From Gammaproteobacteria bacterium (GTDB lineage Bacteria > Pseudomonadota > Gammaproteobacteria > SZUA-229): a DNA stretch of 64,000 bases. The translations under genes and the position numbers were made by a program. Below are positions 47,980 to 55,579 of the stretch, in pieces (position 1 is the first letter of the stretch; the number at the start of each line of letters is the position of its first letter). The notes beneath the pieces are model-generated. The model ran no database searches, was not told the DNA's origin, and worked only from the letters and a program-made list of their open reading frames with translations. The stretch is taken from NCBI GenBank assembly GCA_015488885.1, contig WFMW01000005.1:1-64000 (forward strand), in the 5' to 3' direction.

Positions 47980-49233
47980 TTATATGGTTTGTCTCAATCC
48001 ATCGGGTTTCCATGCTGGCGCAATAACATCAGGCATATTGGAACGTTTCAGCAGGCGGGCAGGCGCCAGGGTAAAATCGCCATAACGCTGATTGATTTTA
48101 TCAATAGCCCGGTTTAGTTGTGCTGCGGTTTTTTTCGGTGAGGTATTATCGCCGGCAGGGCTAAATAAATCCATCTGTGTGCTCACGGCTTGCGGGTCGA
48201 GCGCGGTAAGCTGTACCTGAAAAATACCTTCACCCTGCCAGTATAAATTAACCACCGTTTTAGCCAGTCGAAAAATTTCCCGCTGGTCATTGCTGCATGT
48301 TGTTAAACGACTTTTGCAGCCAATCCAGCCATGGCGGGTTTTCAACCCCACCCAGAAAGTCCGCGCAACAAAATGGTGACGCCGCATCCGGGTGCCGACT
48401 TTTGTACTCATGTGCTGCAGGTAAGTGAGAATACTATCACGTTCGCGGGTATCGGGCGGCATAACTTTACCGTGACCAATCGATTTGGGGGCGGCAATAT
48501 CAGGGTGTAACGGGTCGGGGTCAGCGCCCTGGCACATATACCAGATACGTCTACCGGGGTTGCCAAAACGTCGGGCCAATACGCTGATAGGGAGTTTTTC
48601 CATATCACCGCAATAGACCACACCATATTGGGCAAGGAAGCGGCCAATACCGCTGCCAATACCACAAAGTTCGGTAACCGGGATATGTTGTAATGCGGTT
48701 TTAGCCTGCCATGGTGGAATAACCGTAAAGCCATCCGGCTTATTGCACTTGGCTGCGTATTTGGCGGTGGTTTTATCACCACTTAATCCCAGTGAACAGA
48801 GCAGGCCCGAGGTTTCATAAACGGCGCGTTTGAGACGGTGTGCCGCGGCCACCGGGGAGCCATAAAGTTTCTGGCAGGGGGTAATGTCGATAAAGGCTTC
48901 ATCCACCGAAAATATTTCGATATCCGGGCATATATTGCGCAGGCTGTGCATAATATTCGTTGAGACTCGGGCATAGACCGTGGGTCGGGCCGGGCGTTGA
49001 ATAAGCCGCGGGCATAATTTTATCGCTTCGCGTAGCCGCATACCGGTATGCACGCCATAAGCACGCGCTTCGTAAGAGCAGGTGATAATACAACTGCCAC
49101 GCATCCCGTTGGTCACCGCAACCGGCTGACCGAGCAGTGAGGTAACGTCGCGTTGTTCAACGGATGCAAAAAAAGCATTCATATCAAGCAGGGCAATAGC
49201 ACGCTGCCAGTGTTTATGATGTGTGGCATGCAT
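47980..49233 (-). CDS. Y-family translesion DNA polymerase (DinB/UmuC type)
   Basis: A 417-residue Y-family polymerase. Catalytic motifs are LLDMNAFFASVEQ and FSVDEAFIDIT; SYEARAYGVHTGM and the thumb helix-hairpin-helix region (LCGIGSGIGRFLAQYGV) are present. A QMDLF segment in the C-terminal part fits a beta-clamp binding motif. The terminal INQRYGDFTLAPARLL resembles the C-terminal extension of UmuC. It begins 18 bp after lexA on the same strand, so it is probably the second gene of an autoregulated SOS operon. Confidence 0.88.
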   Translation of the reverse strand: MHATHHKHWQRAIALLDMNAFFASVEQRDVTSLLGQPVAVTNGMRGSCIITCSYEARAYGVHTGMRLREAIKLCPRLIQRPARPTVYARVSTNIMHSLRNICPDIEIFSVDEAFIDITPCQKLYGSPVAAAHRLKRAVYETSGLLCSLGLSGDKTTAKYAAKCNKPDGFTVIPPWQAKTALQHIPVTELCGIGSGIGRFLAQYGVVYCGDMEKLPISVLARRFGNPGRRIWYMCQGADPDPLHPDIAAPKSIGHGKVMPPDTRERDSILTYLQHMSTKVGTRMRRHHFVARTFWVGLKTRHGWIGCKSRLTTCSNDQREIFRLAKTVVNLYWQGEGIFQVQLTALDPQAVSTQMDLFSPAGDNTSPKKTAAQLNRAIDKINQRYGDFTLAPARLLKRSNMPDVIAPAWKPDGLRQTI

Positions 49234-49251
49234 GGTTATGAAACTGCTGGG

Positions 49252-49875
49252 TTAATAACGTCGAAGCTGGCCAATTACCACACCCTGAATCCGTACCCGG
49301 CTGGCTTCATACACCATCGGCTGCATGGTTTTATTGGCCGGAACAAGTTTGATATAGCGACCTTTCTGGCTGCGTTGGAAGCGTTTCAGGGTGGCTTCTG
49401 TCTCATCAATCAGGGCGACCACGATATCACCGTCATTGGCGGTTTCGCAGAACCTGATAATCACGGTGTCACCGTCCATAATGCCTGCTTCAATCATGGA
49501 ATCACCCTGTACGCGTACTGCAAAATTATGTTCACCAAAAAAGTCAGCCAGGTCAATGTCATCTTCGCCGGGAATAGCTTCAACAGGTTTGCCGGCAGCG
49601 ACTTTACCCAGCAACGGTAAGACAGATTCAGCTCGGGCATAATGGTTATTGATGAGTTGAATACCGCGATGTTTGCCACCGTCTGTCTGGATATAACCTG
49701 CCTTGCTTAATGCCTGCACATAACGGTGGGCAACACCACGTGAGTGGATACCAATCCCTTCGGCAATTTCCTGCAATTTAGGTGACAGATGATGCTGGCG
49801 AATATAATGCTGAATAAAACCCAGTGTTTGACGTTGTTTATCAGTCAGAGGGGTATTGGTATTATTTGTTCTCAT
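49252..49875 (-). CDS. lexA: LexA repressor
   Basis: A 207-residue LexA with a winged-helix DNA-binding domain (LTDKQRQTLGFIQHYI...YVQALSKAGYI), the Ala94-Gly95 self-cleavage site in GKVAAGKPV, catalytic Ser126 (GDSM) and Lys164 (EATLKRF). The track start (TTG at 49914) is rejected: that TTG is the -35 box of a near-consensus promoter. The ATG at 49875 gives the normal N-terminus. The recognition helix region (SPKLQEIAEGIGIHSRGVAHRY) differs from E. coli, in keeping with a different operator. Confidence 0.93.
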   Translation of the reverse strand: MRTNNTNTPLTDKQRQTLGFIQHYIRQHHLSPKLQEIAEGIGIHSRGVAHRYVQALSKAGYIQTDGGKHRGIQLINNHYARAESVLPLLGKVAAGKPVEAIPGEDDIDLADFFGEHNFAVRVQGDSMIEAGIMDGDTVIIRFCETANDGDIVVALIDETEATLKRFQRSQKGRYIKLVPANKTMQPMVYEASRVRIQGVVIGQLRRY

Positions 49876-49882
49876 AATGTTC
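49868..49882 (-). promoter_or_regulatory. Putative LexA operator, GTTC-N7-GTTC type
   Basis: On the plus strand gttc-tcataat-gttc, a direct repeat with 7-bp spacing, lies immediately downstream of the lexA -10 box and overlaps its start codon. This is the architecture of the alphaproteobacterial LexA box, not the CTGT-N8-ACAG palindrome of E. coli. Autoregulation by occlusion of the transcription start is inferred. Confidence 0.6.
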
Positions 49883-49884
49883 TC

Positions 49885-49914
49885 ATTATAAGGGAAAGGC
49901 CGGTCTTTTTTCAA
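49885..49914 (-). promoter_or_regulatory. lexA promoter
   Basis: TTGAAA (49914-49909) and TATAAT (49890-49885) are separated by 18 bp on the minus strand. Transcription would start about seven bases further, at around 49878, only a few bases before the ATG at 49875. The lexA mRNA is therefore predicted to be leaderless or nearly so. Confidence 0.7.
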
Positions 49915-49966
49915 CCTGTAAACCTTTATCCTGAATTATTGCTTCACAAAGGCTGCCCGGTATCTC

Positions 49967-49995
49967 TTGACCATAAACCTTTCAAAGCGTATGAT
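49967..49995 (+). promoter_or_regulatory. Promoter of the tRNA operon
   Basis: TTGACC and TATGAT are separated by 17 bp. The bases directly after the -10 box (tccccgcc) form a GC-rich discriminator, typical of stringently controlled stable-RNA promoters. The tRNA-Pro gene starts about 46 bp downstream of the -10 box. Confidence 0.7.
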
Positions 49996-50041
49996 TCCCC
50001 GCCTGTTGTGGCAAGGACATAAAAGTAAGTTATGTCAAAAA

Positions 50042-50118
50042 CGGGGTATAGCGCAGTCTGGTAGCGCGTCTGCTTTGGGAGCAGAATGTCGGGAGTTCGA
50101 ATCTCTCTACCCCGACCA
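50042..50118 (+). tRNA. tRNA-Pro (anticodon TGG)
   Basis: Acceptor stem cggggta/taccccg, anticodon loop with TGG in ctgct-ttggga-gcag, T-arm gggag-ttcgaat-ctctc and an encoded CCA. It is the first gene of the Pro-Arg-His-Leu cluster. A copy of its 3' end with a 71-bp insert lies downstream. Confidence 0.95.
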
Positions 50119-50201
50119 ATAAGAAAATTGTATATGGTATAAATGAAAGAGAAATGGACATTACAGGTTAATACCGGGCAGGGAGAGAGATTTGAACAAA
50201 A

Positions 50202-50298
50202 GAGTTCGACAAAATCGTCAGGAACGATTTTGCATGTGCGCAGCACAACCCGAAGGGTGGAGGGCAGGAAGCCCGGAATAATCTCTCTACCCCGACCA
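50202..50298 (+). pseudogene. tRNA-Pro 3'-end copy interrupted in the T-loop
   Basis: The bases gagttcga (50202-50209) and the 18 bases at 50281-50298, ending in ctaccccgacca, reproduce the tRNA-Pro T-loop and 3' end exactly. A 71-bp element separates them. No 5' half or anticodon arm precedes, so this is not a functional tRNA. The reverse-strand ORF crossing it (49944-50246) is a translation artefact of tRNA and repeat. Confidence 0.8.
50210..50280 (+). mobile_element. 71-bp four-hairpin element, copy 1
   Basis: The element folds into four consecutive stem-loops: caaaatcgt/acgattttg (9 bp), tgtgc/gcaca, accc/gggt and gggc/gccc. It is identical over all 71 bp to copy 2 at 50559-50629 and is inserted at the same tRNA T-loop position (after ttcga). 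It encodes nothing and has no terminal inverted repeats. Confidence 0.85.
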
Positions 50299-50412
50299 GA
50301 TATATAATCAGTTTACGATGGAGAAGTAACTGGAAGCCTGTACTACAGGTAAATAACTATTAACCAATAGTTTATGTGCAAAGCACAATCAGGAATATAA
50401 AATATGGATTCT

Positions 50413-50489
50413 GCGCCTGTAGCTCACTCGGATAGAGCATCGGCCTTCTAAGCCGAGGGTAGCAGGTTCGAATCCTGCCAGGCGTGCCA
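50413..50489 (+). tRNA. tRNA-Arg (anticodon TCT)
   Basis: Acceptor gcgcctg/caggcgt (first pair G-U), anticodon arm tcggc-cttctaa-gccga with anticodon TCT, T-arm gcagg-ttcgaat-cctgc and encoded CCA. It decodes AGA/AGG. Its 3' half is duplicated immediately downstream with a 71-bp insert. Confidence 0.95.
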
Positions 50490-50523
50490 AAAACTGGCTA
50501 GATGCAAGTGATATTTTACAGTT

Positions 50524-50647
50524 GCATTGGCCTTCTAAGCCGAGGGTAGCAGGTTCGACAAAATCGTCAGGAACGATTTTGCATGTGCGCAGCACAACCC
50601 GAAGGGTGGAGGGCAGGAAGCCCGGAATAATCCTGCCAGGCGTGCCA
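50524..50647 (+). pseudogene. tRNA-Arg 3'-half duplication interrupted in the T-loop
   Basis: Bases 50524-50558 match tRNA-Arg 50437-50471 (anticodon arm to T-loop) at 34 of 35 positions, and 50630-50647 match its last 18 bases including CCA. Between them, after ttcga, is the second 71-bp element. The 5' half of the tRNA is missing. The reverse-strand ORF 50389-50595 is an artefact of this structure. Confidence 0.85.
50559..50629 (+). mobile_element. 71-bp four-hairpin element, copy 2
   Basis: Identical to copy 1 (50210-50280) across all 71 bases, while the flanking tRNA sequences (Arg versus Pro) differ. Its edges are sharply defined: ttcga before and atc plus the tRNA 3' end after. Exact identity implies recent duplication, gene conversion or strong constraint. 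Confidence 0.85.
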
Positions 50648-50693
50648 TTTTCTTTTTTCCTTAAATGGATGCTGGTTATTTCGAGTGTTTATG

Positions 50694-50769
50694 GTGGATG
50701 TAGCTCAGTTGGTAGAGTCCCGGATTGTGATTCCGGTTGTCGTGGGTTCGAGACCCATCGTCCACCCCA
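50694..50769 (+). tRNA. tRNA-His (anticodon GTG)
   Basis: Acceptor gtggatg/cgtccac, anticodon loop ttgtgat with GTG, T-arm gtggg-ttcgaga-cccat, C at position 73 and encoded CCA. The preceding base (50693) is G and can supply the G-1 identity base of mature tRNA-His. No interrupted copy follows. Confidence 0.95.
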
Positions 50770-50814
50770 TTTTTTCAGCATAATGAAACTATTCTGGTTT
50801 CCCCTTCTCAGAGG

Positions 50815-50972
50815 GTGTCACAAAAGTCCTTCCTGGACTTTGCGACACACGAAAAGGAAAAATGCGATTTTCCCTTTTCTCGCTGAAACAACGACTTGGC
50901 GTCGTTGTTTCAGGCAGCACATCCATGTACTGCACGAGGTTGTCGCAAAGCTATCGCTTTTGCGACAACCTC
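50815..50972 (+). other. Array of five consecutive stem-loops between tRNA-His and tRNA-Leu
   Basis: Five hairpins follow one another with almost no spacer. HP1 50815-50848 (aaagtcc/ggacttt core), HP2 50850-50882 (gaaaagg/ccttttc), HP3 50883-50913 (13-bp perfect stem, ctgaaacaacgac), HP4 50914-50933 and HP5 50936-50972 (14-bp perfect stem, gaggttgtcgcaaa). HP1 and HP5 share the core gtcgcaaa(g). The function is unknown: an RNA-processing spacer, a structured ncRNA or a composite repeat. The +frame ORF 50522-51067 across it is not credible as a protein. Confidence 0.75.
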
Positions 50973-51025
50973 TCTCAGGCAGAGTCTTCGTTAAAGCTTC
51001 AATTCAGAAGTCTGGCGGATTATTT

Positions 51026-51119
51026 TATGTTTTAATCAGCCATGTTTTAATCTCAGCTATGTTTTAATCAACAAATATTTTAATCAACAAATAAAAATCA
51101 ACAAATAATCGCCAAATAA
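51026..51119. repeat. Degenerate tandem repeats upstream of tRNA-Leu
   Basis: The unit tgttttaatca(a/g)c recurs about every 15-17 bp (51028, 51043, 51060) and then decays into aatcaacaaataa units up to tRNA-Leu. The stretch is strongly AT-rich and non-coding. Confidence 0.65.
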
Positions 51120-51146
51120 AGTTTGTTTTGGTAAGATTGCGCGTTC

Positions 51147-51230
<84 letters not shown>

Positions 51231-51347
51231 GTTATCGGCTGTCTGATTGATTGTACAAAGTCCATTATTTAATCCTGAGTAATCATTATTAAATAGAGGT
51301 TTATAGTTAACCACAGACATTATTTATTATTTTTTACCGAGGTAATT

Positions 51348-52634
51348 ATGCAAGTTTCAGTTGAAGCAGGTGAAGGTCTTGAGCGAAAACTAACCGTTCA
51401 GCTTCCTGCAGAAACCGTCGAGACGGAAGTGAATAACCGTTTGAATTCATTAAAAAACACGGTTCGTATTGATGGTTTTCGCCCGGGCAAGGTGCCCTTG
51501 AGAGTGATTAAGCAGCATTATGCAGGCAGAATTTTACAGGAAGTGGCCAGTGAGTTGATGGAGAAGAGTTTTCAGCAAGCGGTGCAGCAGGAAAATCTGC
51601 AACCGGCGGGTGAGCCAACTATTGCTGCAAAAGACCTTAATCTGGGGCAGGTAATGGAATATACTGCCACCTTTGAAATTTATCCTGTGGTTGAACTGTC
51701 ACCAATATCAGAGATTAAAGTAGAAAAACAAACTGCAGACGTTGAAGATGCTGACGTTGATAAAATGCTCGAAACTTTATGTAAACAGCGCATGAACTGG
51801 TTGCCTGCAGAGCGTGCATCGGCTGAGGGTGATAAAGTCACTATTGACTTTACCGGTAAAATGGATGGTGAGGTTTTTTCTGGTGGCAGTGGTTCGGATA
51901 TGCCTGTTGTGATTGGTTCCGCCAGTATGATACCGGGGTTTGAAGATAATTTAACCGGTTTGTCCGCAGGGGATGAAAAAACCTTCAATATCACCTTTCC
52001 CGATGATTATTCAGCCGCAGACCTGGCCGGGAAAGAAGCCGAATTTAATATAACGGTGAATAAGGTGGAAAGCCCTGAATTACCTGAAGTGGATGCTGAG
52101 TTTGCCAGGGCATTTGGTATTGAAGACGGTAATATTGAACAGTTGCGCGGTGAAATTCGTGCCAATATGGAACGTGAGCTTGAAAAAAAGCTGCGTACTG
52201 ATATGAAAAATAAAGTGATGGACGCACTGCTTGAAACCAACCCTGTTGACGTGCCAGCTGCTATTGTTGGGCAGGAAGCTGAAACGTTGAAAAAACAGAC
52301 TGAAGCCGAGCAGACTGGTAGTAATCTGCCGCTGGAAAGTTTTATGGACAGGGCTAAACGGCGGGTTCAACTTGGTATTTTGCTGGCTGAAGTGGCAAAG
52401 CTGTCTGCATTACAGATTGATGCGGAAAAAGTACAGTCACGTATAGCAGAAATGGCGAGAGATTATGAAGACCCCGAAGAGTTCAAACGTTATTATGCCG
52501 GTAACCCTCAGTTATTACGTGGCGTTGAAACGCTGGTGATGGAAGATATGGTTGTAGACTGGATCGTTGATCAGGCTCAGGTAGTTGAAAAAGCGGCCAG
52601 TTTTGATGCTTTAATGAATCCTGTTACGGTATAA
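51348..52634 (+). CDS. tig: Trigger factor
   Basis: A 428-residue ribosome-bound chaperone and prolyl isomerase. The N-terminal ribosome-binding domain carries the signature DGFRPGKVPLRVIKQHYAG (the usual GFRxGKxP). The FKBP-type PPIase domain spans about 150-245 (VTIDFTGKMDGEVFSGG...IPGFEDNLTGLSAGDEKTFNITFP), followed by the helical C-terminal domain. The gagg Shine-Dalgarno is well placed. The tig-clpP-clpX-lon-hupB-ppiD order is conserved. Confidence 0.96.
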   Translation: MQVSVEAGEGLERKLTVQLPAETVETEVNNRLNSLKNTVRIDGFRPGKVPLRVIKQHYAGRILQEVASELMEKSFQQAVQQENLQPAGEPTIAAKDLNLGQVMEYTATFEIYPVVELSPISEIKVEKQTADVEDADVDKMLETLCKQRMNWLPAERASAEGDKVTIDFTGKMDGEVFSGGSGSDMPVVIGSASMIPGFEDNLTGLSAGDEKTFNITFPDDYSAADLAGKEAEFNITVNKVESPELPEVDAEFARAFGIEDGNIEQLRGEIRANMERELEKKLRTDMKNKVMDALLETNPVDVPAAIVGQEAETLKKQTEAEQTGSNLPLESFMDRAKRRVQLGILLAEVAKLSALQIDAEKVQSRIAEMARDYEDPEEFKRYYAGNPQLLRGVETLVMEDMVVDWIVDQAQVVEKAASFDALMNPVTV

Positions 52635-52942
52635 AAGCCGGGGATACCCTGAATTAAGTATGGTAATTTTATGCTGTCCAAAATATAGCTGTCCAAACTA
52701 TAACTATATTGGCCTCGAAGTTCGTTGCAATAGAGTAACCCACATGTGTCTGAATAAATGGCGCCTCACTTCGTAAAAAATACAATACATTTTATCTCAG
52801 CCTGATTTTTATCCTCTTTAATCAGAGTATTCCTGATGTTTAAATCCGGCCAATAAATTATTTGGCTATTTTTGTATAAAAACTGGCTAATTCATCCTAT
52901 TATTAATTCTTAATACATATATTTATAAACAGGTAACAGACA
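52635..52942. other. tig-clpP intergenic region
   Basis: About 300 bp, AT-rich, without an ORF. It contains an imperfect 14-bp duplication around 52672-52700 (repeated gctgtccaaa). I see no strong terminator after tig and no clear promoter for clpP; a tattat box near 52900 is a weak candidate. Confidence 0.4.
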
Positions 52943-53599
52943 ATGAGTAGAATCTTTCAGCCAGCCAGTGTATCTATGGTAGCACCGCACCAGCAGGGTG
53001 CCTCAATAGTGGAGTCATTAAATCTTGTGCCTATGGTTGTTGAACAAACCTCACGTGGTGAGCGTTCTTACGATATTTACTCACGTTTGCTGAAAGAACG
53101 GGTTATTTTCATTGTTGGTCAAATCGAAGATCACATGGCTAATTTAGTTGTTGCGCAGTTATTATTCCTTGAATCTGAGAACCCGGATAAGGATATTTCA
53201 GTTTATATTAATTCGCCAGGCGGTTCGGTGACTGCTGGCCTGGCTATTTACGATACCATGCAGTTCGTTAAGCCGCATATTAGTACCTTATGTATTGGTC
53301 AGGCAGCAAGCATGGGGGCGGTTTTACTGGCAGCAGGTGAGAAAGGCAAGCGTTATTCATTACCGCATTCGCGGGTGATGATTCATCAGCCATTAGGCGG
53401 GTTTCAGGGGCAGGCCTCTGATATTGATATTCATGCGCGTGAGATATTGAAGATACGCGAACAGTTAAATCAGATGCTTGCCAGTCATACCGGTCAGAGT
53501 ATTGAAAAAATTGGTGAAGATACCGAGCGTGATAACTTTATGGATGCATCTACAGCCGTTGAATATGGACTCATTGATGAAGTCCTGCAAAAACGCTAG
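52943..53599 (+). CDS. clpP: ATP-dependent Clp protease proteolytic subunit
   Basis: A 218-residue serine protease subunit that forms the 14-mer chamber used by ClpX. The catalytic triad is Ser123 ([11 protein letters not shown]), His148 (RVMIHQP) and Asp197 (ERDNFM), matching family spacing. The first ~20 residues are a propeptide-like extension. The stop TAG is also the first triplet of a complete family B repeat, which separates it from clpX. Confidence 0.96.
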   Translation: MSRIFQPASVSMVAPHQQGASIVESLNLVPMVVEQTSRGERSYDIYSRLLKERVIFIVGQIEDHMANLVVAQLLFLESENPDKDISVYINSPGGSVTAGLAIYDTMQFVKPHISTLCIGQAASMGAVLLAAGEKGKRYSLPHSRVMIHQPLGGFQGQASDIDIHAREILKIREQLNQMLASHTGQSIEKIGEDTERDNFMDASTAVEYGLIDEVLQKR

Positions 53600-53757
53600 G
53601 AGCCTGTCCGAGAATAGAGGCCGTAGCGAGGGAAAGCTGGTTTGAGCTAGATTTTTCATCAATTTGAGGTGAATGGTTGCTCTATTTAACGAGAATTGAG
53701 GGGAAATCAAGCCAAATCCAGCTTTTTCGCAGTAGGTTATCTGTTCTCGGACAGGCT
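53597..53757. mobile_element. Complete palindromic MITE-like element (family B)
   Basis: Terminal 14-bp perfect inverted repeats (agcctgtccgagaa at 53601-53614; complement at 53744-53757) continue inwards imperfectly for about 50 bp per arm (both arms share aagctgg and gattt). The total length is about 157-161 bp with no coding capacity. Fragments occur at 2272, 26988, 28511 and 62559. It begins at the clpP stop codon. Confidence 0.75.
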
Positions 53758-54118
53758 TCTGGTAATTTTATCCACGGAAAGGTAGCTGGCCTGTGCTGAA
53801 TATGGGTGATATGGGTGAGGACAGGTCTGGTTCTGCTGCATGTCGTCATTTTCTGTCAAAAAAACACATAGAAATCCTCTGAAAAATGGTATGAATGTTT
53901 TTCATGCGCTATTGTCTATATAAAAGAGGTCTTTACGCGATACATTTACCAGCAGATGTCGCTTCGATTTGTATCTTTAATAGGGAAAAGTGAGTGAATC
54001 GTTCGGTGACTGTTGTGTTGCACAATAGCCTCAATAATTATTTTTTATTAATTCTACTTGCAAGATGGCGTCTGAATTGGCAAGGTAGTGGTATCGAGAT
54101 ATTTAAGAGAGACACATT
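53758..54118. other. Region between the family B element and clpX
   Basis: Non-coding. It includes agaaatcctct (53870-53880) and agaggtctttacgcgata (53925-53942), both of which resemble the pair at 58061 and 58086 after lon; this suggests a shared degenerate repeat. The clpX promoter should lie in the last 150 bp, but I cannot assign it with confidence. Confidence 0.4.
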
Positions 54119-55399
54119 ATGAGTGACGATAAAACCACAACTGGTAACGATAATGAAAAGCTGTTGTACTGCTCTTTTTGTGGCAAGAGTCAACACGAGG
54201 TTAAAAAGTTAATTGCAGGCCCATCTGTGTATGTCTGCGATGAATGTGTTGAGTTATGTAATGACATTATCCTGGAAGAGCTGGAGGATGAGTCCAGTGA
54301 CGCCATTAAAAAATTACCAACACCTAAAGAAATCAATGATATCTTGAACGATTATGTCATTGGTCAGGCCAATGCCAAAAAAATACTCTCAGTCGCTGTT
54401 TACAACCATTATAAACGTCTTCAGGTAAAACATAAAAAAGACGATATCGAATTATCCAAAAGTAATATTCTGATGATTGGTCCGACCGGTTCGGGTAAAA
54501 CTCTGCTCGCAGAAACCCTGGCAAGGTTGCTTGATGTACCCTTTACTATTGCCGATGCGACGACCTTAACCGAAGCTGGTTATGTAGGTGAAGATGTTGA
54601 AAATATTATCCAGAAATTACTGCAAAAATGTGATTATGATGTTGACAAGGCACAGACAGGCATTGTTTATATCGATGAAATAGATAAGATTTCCAGAAAA
54701 TCAGACAACCCTTCCATTACCCGTGATGTGTCCGGTGAAGGGGTGCAGCAGGCATTGTTAAAACTTATTGAAGGCACGGTTGCTTCGGTTCCACCACAGG
54801 GTGGGCGTAAACATCCTCAGCAGGAATTTTTACAGGTAGATACCGGTAATATTCTATTCATCTGTGGTGGTGCTTTTTCCGGGCTGGATAAAGTTATCCG
54901 CAATCGTTCCGAAAAAAGCGGGATTGGTTTTGGGGCAGAAGTTCGCTCCAAAGATGAAGAGCGTAAAGCCAGTGAAGTGGTCAATGATCTGGAAGCAGAT
55001 GATTTAATCACTTATGGACTGATTCCTGAATTTGTTGGTCGCCTGCCTGTTGTTGCCACTCTCGAAGAGCTGGATGAAGATGCGCTGGTCACTATCCTGA
55101 CACAGCCAAAGAATGCACTGACCAAGCAGTATGGCAAAATGATTGAAATGGAAGGCAGCGATCTCGAGATTAGAGAAGAGGCTTTACATGCCATTGCCCG
55201 TAAGGCGATGGCGCGTAAAACTGGTGCGCGGGGCTTACGTACCATCCTGGAATCTCTGTTGCTTGATACCATGTACGAATTACCTTCACAGGAAGGGGTG
55301 TCGAAAATCGTTATTGATGAAACAGTGGTTGAAGGTAACAACCAGCCTTATATGGTGTTAGAAGGTGGTGAGCCGCAGCAATTAAGTCATAAAAAATAG
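54119..55399 (+). CDS. clpX: ATP-dependent Clp protease ATP-binding subunit ClpX
   Basis: A 426-residue AAA+ unfoldase. The N-terminal zinc-binding domain has Cys18, Cys21, Cys40 and Cys43. Walker A is GPTGSGKT (about 121-128), Walker [11 protein letters not shown], pore loop GYVGEDVE and the ClpP-binding region IGF (SGIGFGAE). It partners with ClpP upstream. Its TAG stop overlaps the start of a degenerate family A repeat end (gtaactactcag). Confidence 0.97.
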   Translation: MSDDKTTTGNDNEKLLYCSFCGKSQHEVKKLIAGPSVYVCDECVELCNDIILEELEDESSDAIKKLPTPKEINDILNDYVIGQANAKKILSVAVYNHYKRLQVKHKKDDIELSKSNILMIGPTGSGKTLLAETLARLLDVPFTIADATTLTEAGYVGEDVENIIQKLLQKCDYDVDKAQTGIVYIDEIDKISRKSDNPSITRDVSGEGVQQALLKLIEGTVASVPPQGGRKHPQQEFLQVDTGNILFICGGAFSGLDKVIRNRSEKSGIGFGAEVRSKDEERKASEVVNDLEADDLITYGLIPEFVGRLPVVATLEELDEDALVTILTQPKNALTKQYGKMIEMEGSDLEIREEALHAIARKAMARKTGARGLRTILESLLLDTMYELPSQEGVSKIVIDETVVEGNNQPYMVLEGGEPQQLSHKK

Positions 55400-55430
55400 T
55401 AACTACTCAGCAAGTAATCAAATTTAACAG
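55399..55430. repeat. Degenerate family A repeat end after clpX
   Basis: gtaactactcagcaagtaatcaaatttaacag resembles the left end of the family A element at 1114 (about 25 of 32 positions). It starts at the G of the clpX stop codon. No matching right end is obvious; a small inverted pair (agcctgtctggaaat / attttcggacagatggct, 55475-55523) downstream resembles family B ends. Confidence 0.5.
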
Positions 55431-55438
55431 ACTCTCGA

Positions 55439-55445
55439 CTTGAAA
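55439..55445 (+). promoter_or_regulatory. Possible sigma-32 -35 element upstream of lon
   Basis: CTTGAAA matches the heat-shock -35 consensus exactly and lies 134 bp upstream of lon, a classical heat-shock gene. The expected -10 (CCCCATNT) is poorly matched (ggccacact about 12 bp downstream), so this is tentative. Confidence 0.3.
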
Positions 55446-55579
55446 TTACCCGTTATTGGCCACACTAAGTGAGAAGCCTGTCTGGAAATTATCTAAATAA
55501 TTGCTATTTTCGGACAGATGGCTAAAGGTTTTGTCCTAACGGACGAAGCTGATTTATATAACACTACCTAGAGGACGAT

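Noticed and set aside
47918-48013. 32-residue N-terminal extension of the ketoacyl synthase
   Set aside because: The extension overlaps the polymerase gene and has no similarity to condensing enzymes; the ATG at 47917 starts the canonical fold.
49876-49914. TTG start of lexA proposed by the ORF track
   Set aside because: The TTG is part of a near-consensus -35 box, and the added 13 residues are absent from normal LexA N-termini.
49944-50246. Reverse-strand ORF of 100 residues beginning MLRTCKIVPDD
   Set aside because: It is read through the 71-bp element and antisense tRNA-Pro (GREIRTPDILLP is a typical antisense-tRNA peptide). No Shine-Dalgarno or family supports it.
50389-50595. Reverse-strand ORF of 68 residues with GFEPATLGLEGRCS
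   Set aside because: Antisense of tRNA-Arg, its duplicated half and the 71-bp element; the shared MLRTCKIVPDDFVE start comes from the repeat.
50522-51067. Plus-strand ORF of 181 residues across tRNA-His and the hairpin array
   Set aside because: It contains a tRNA gene and five palindromes, and has no recognisable domain; the frame is open by chance.
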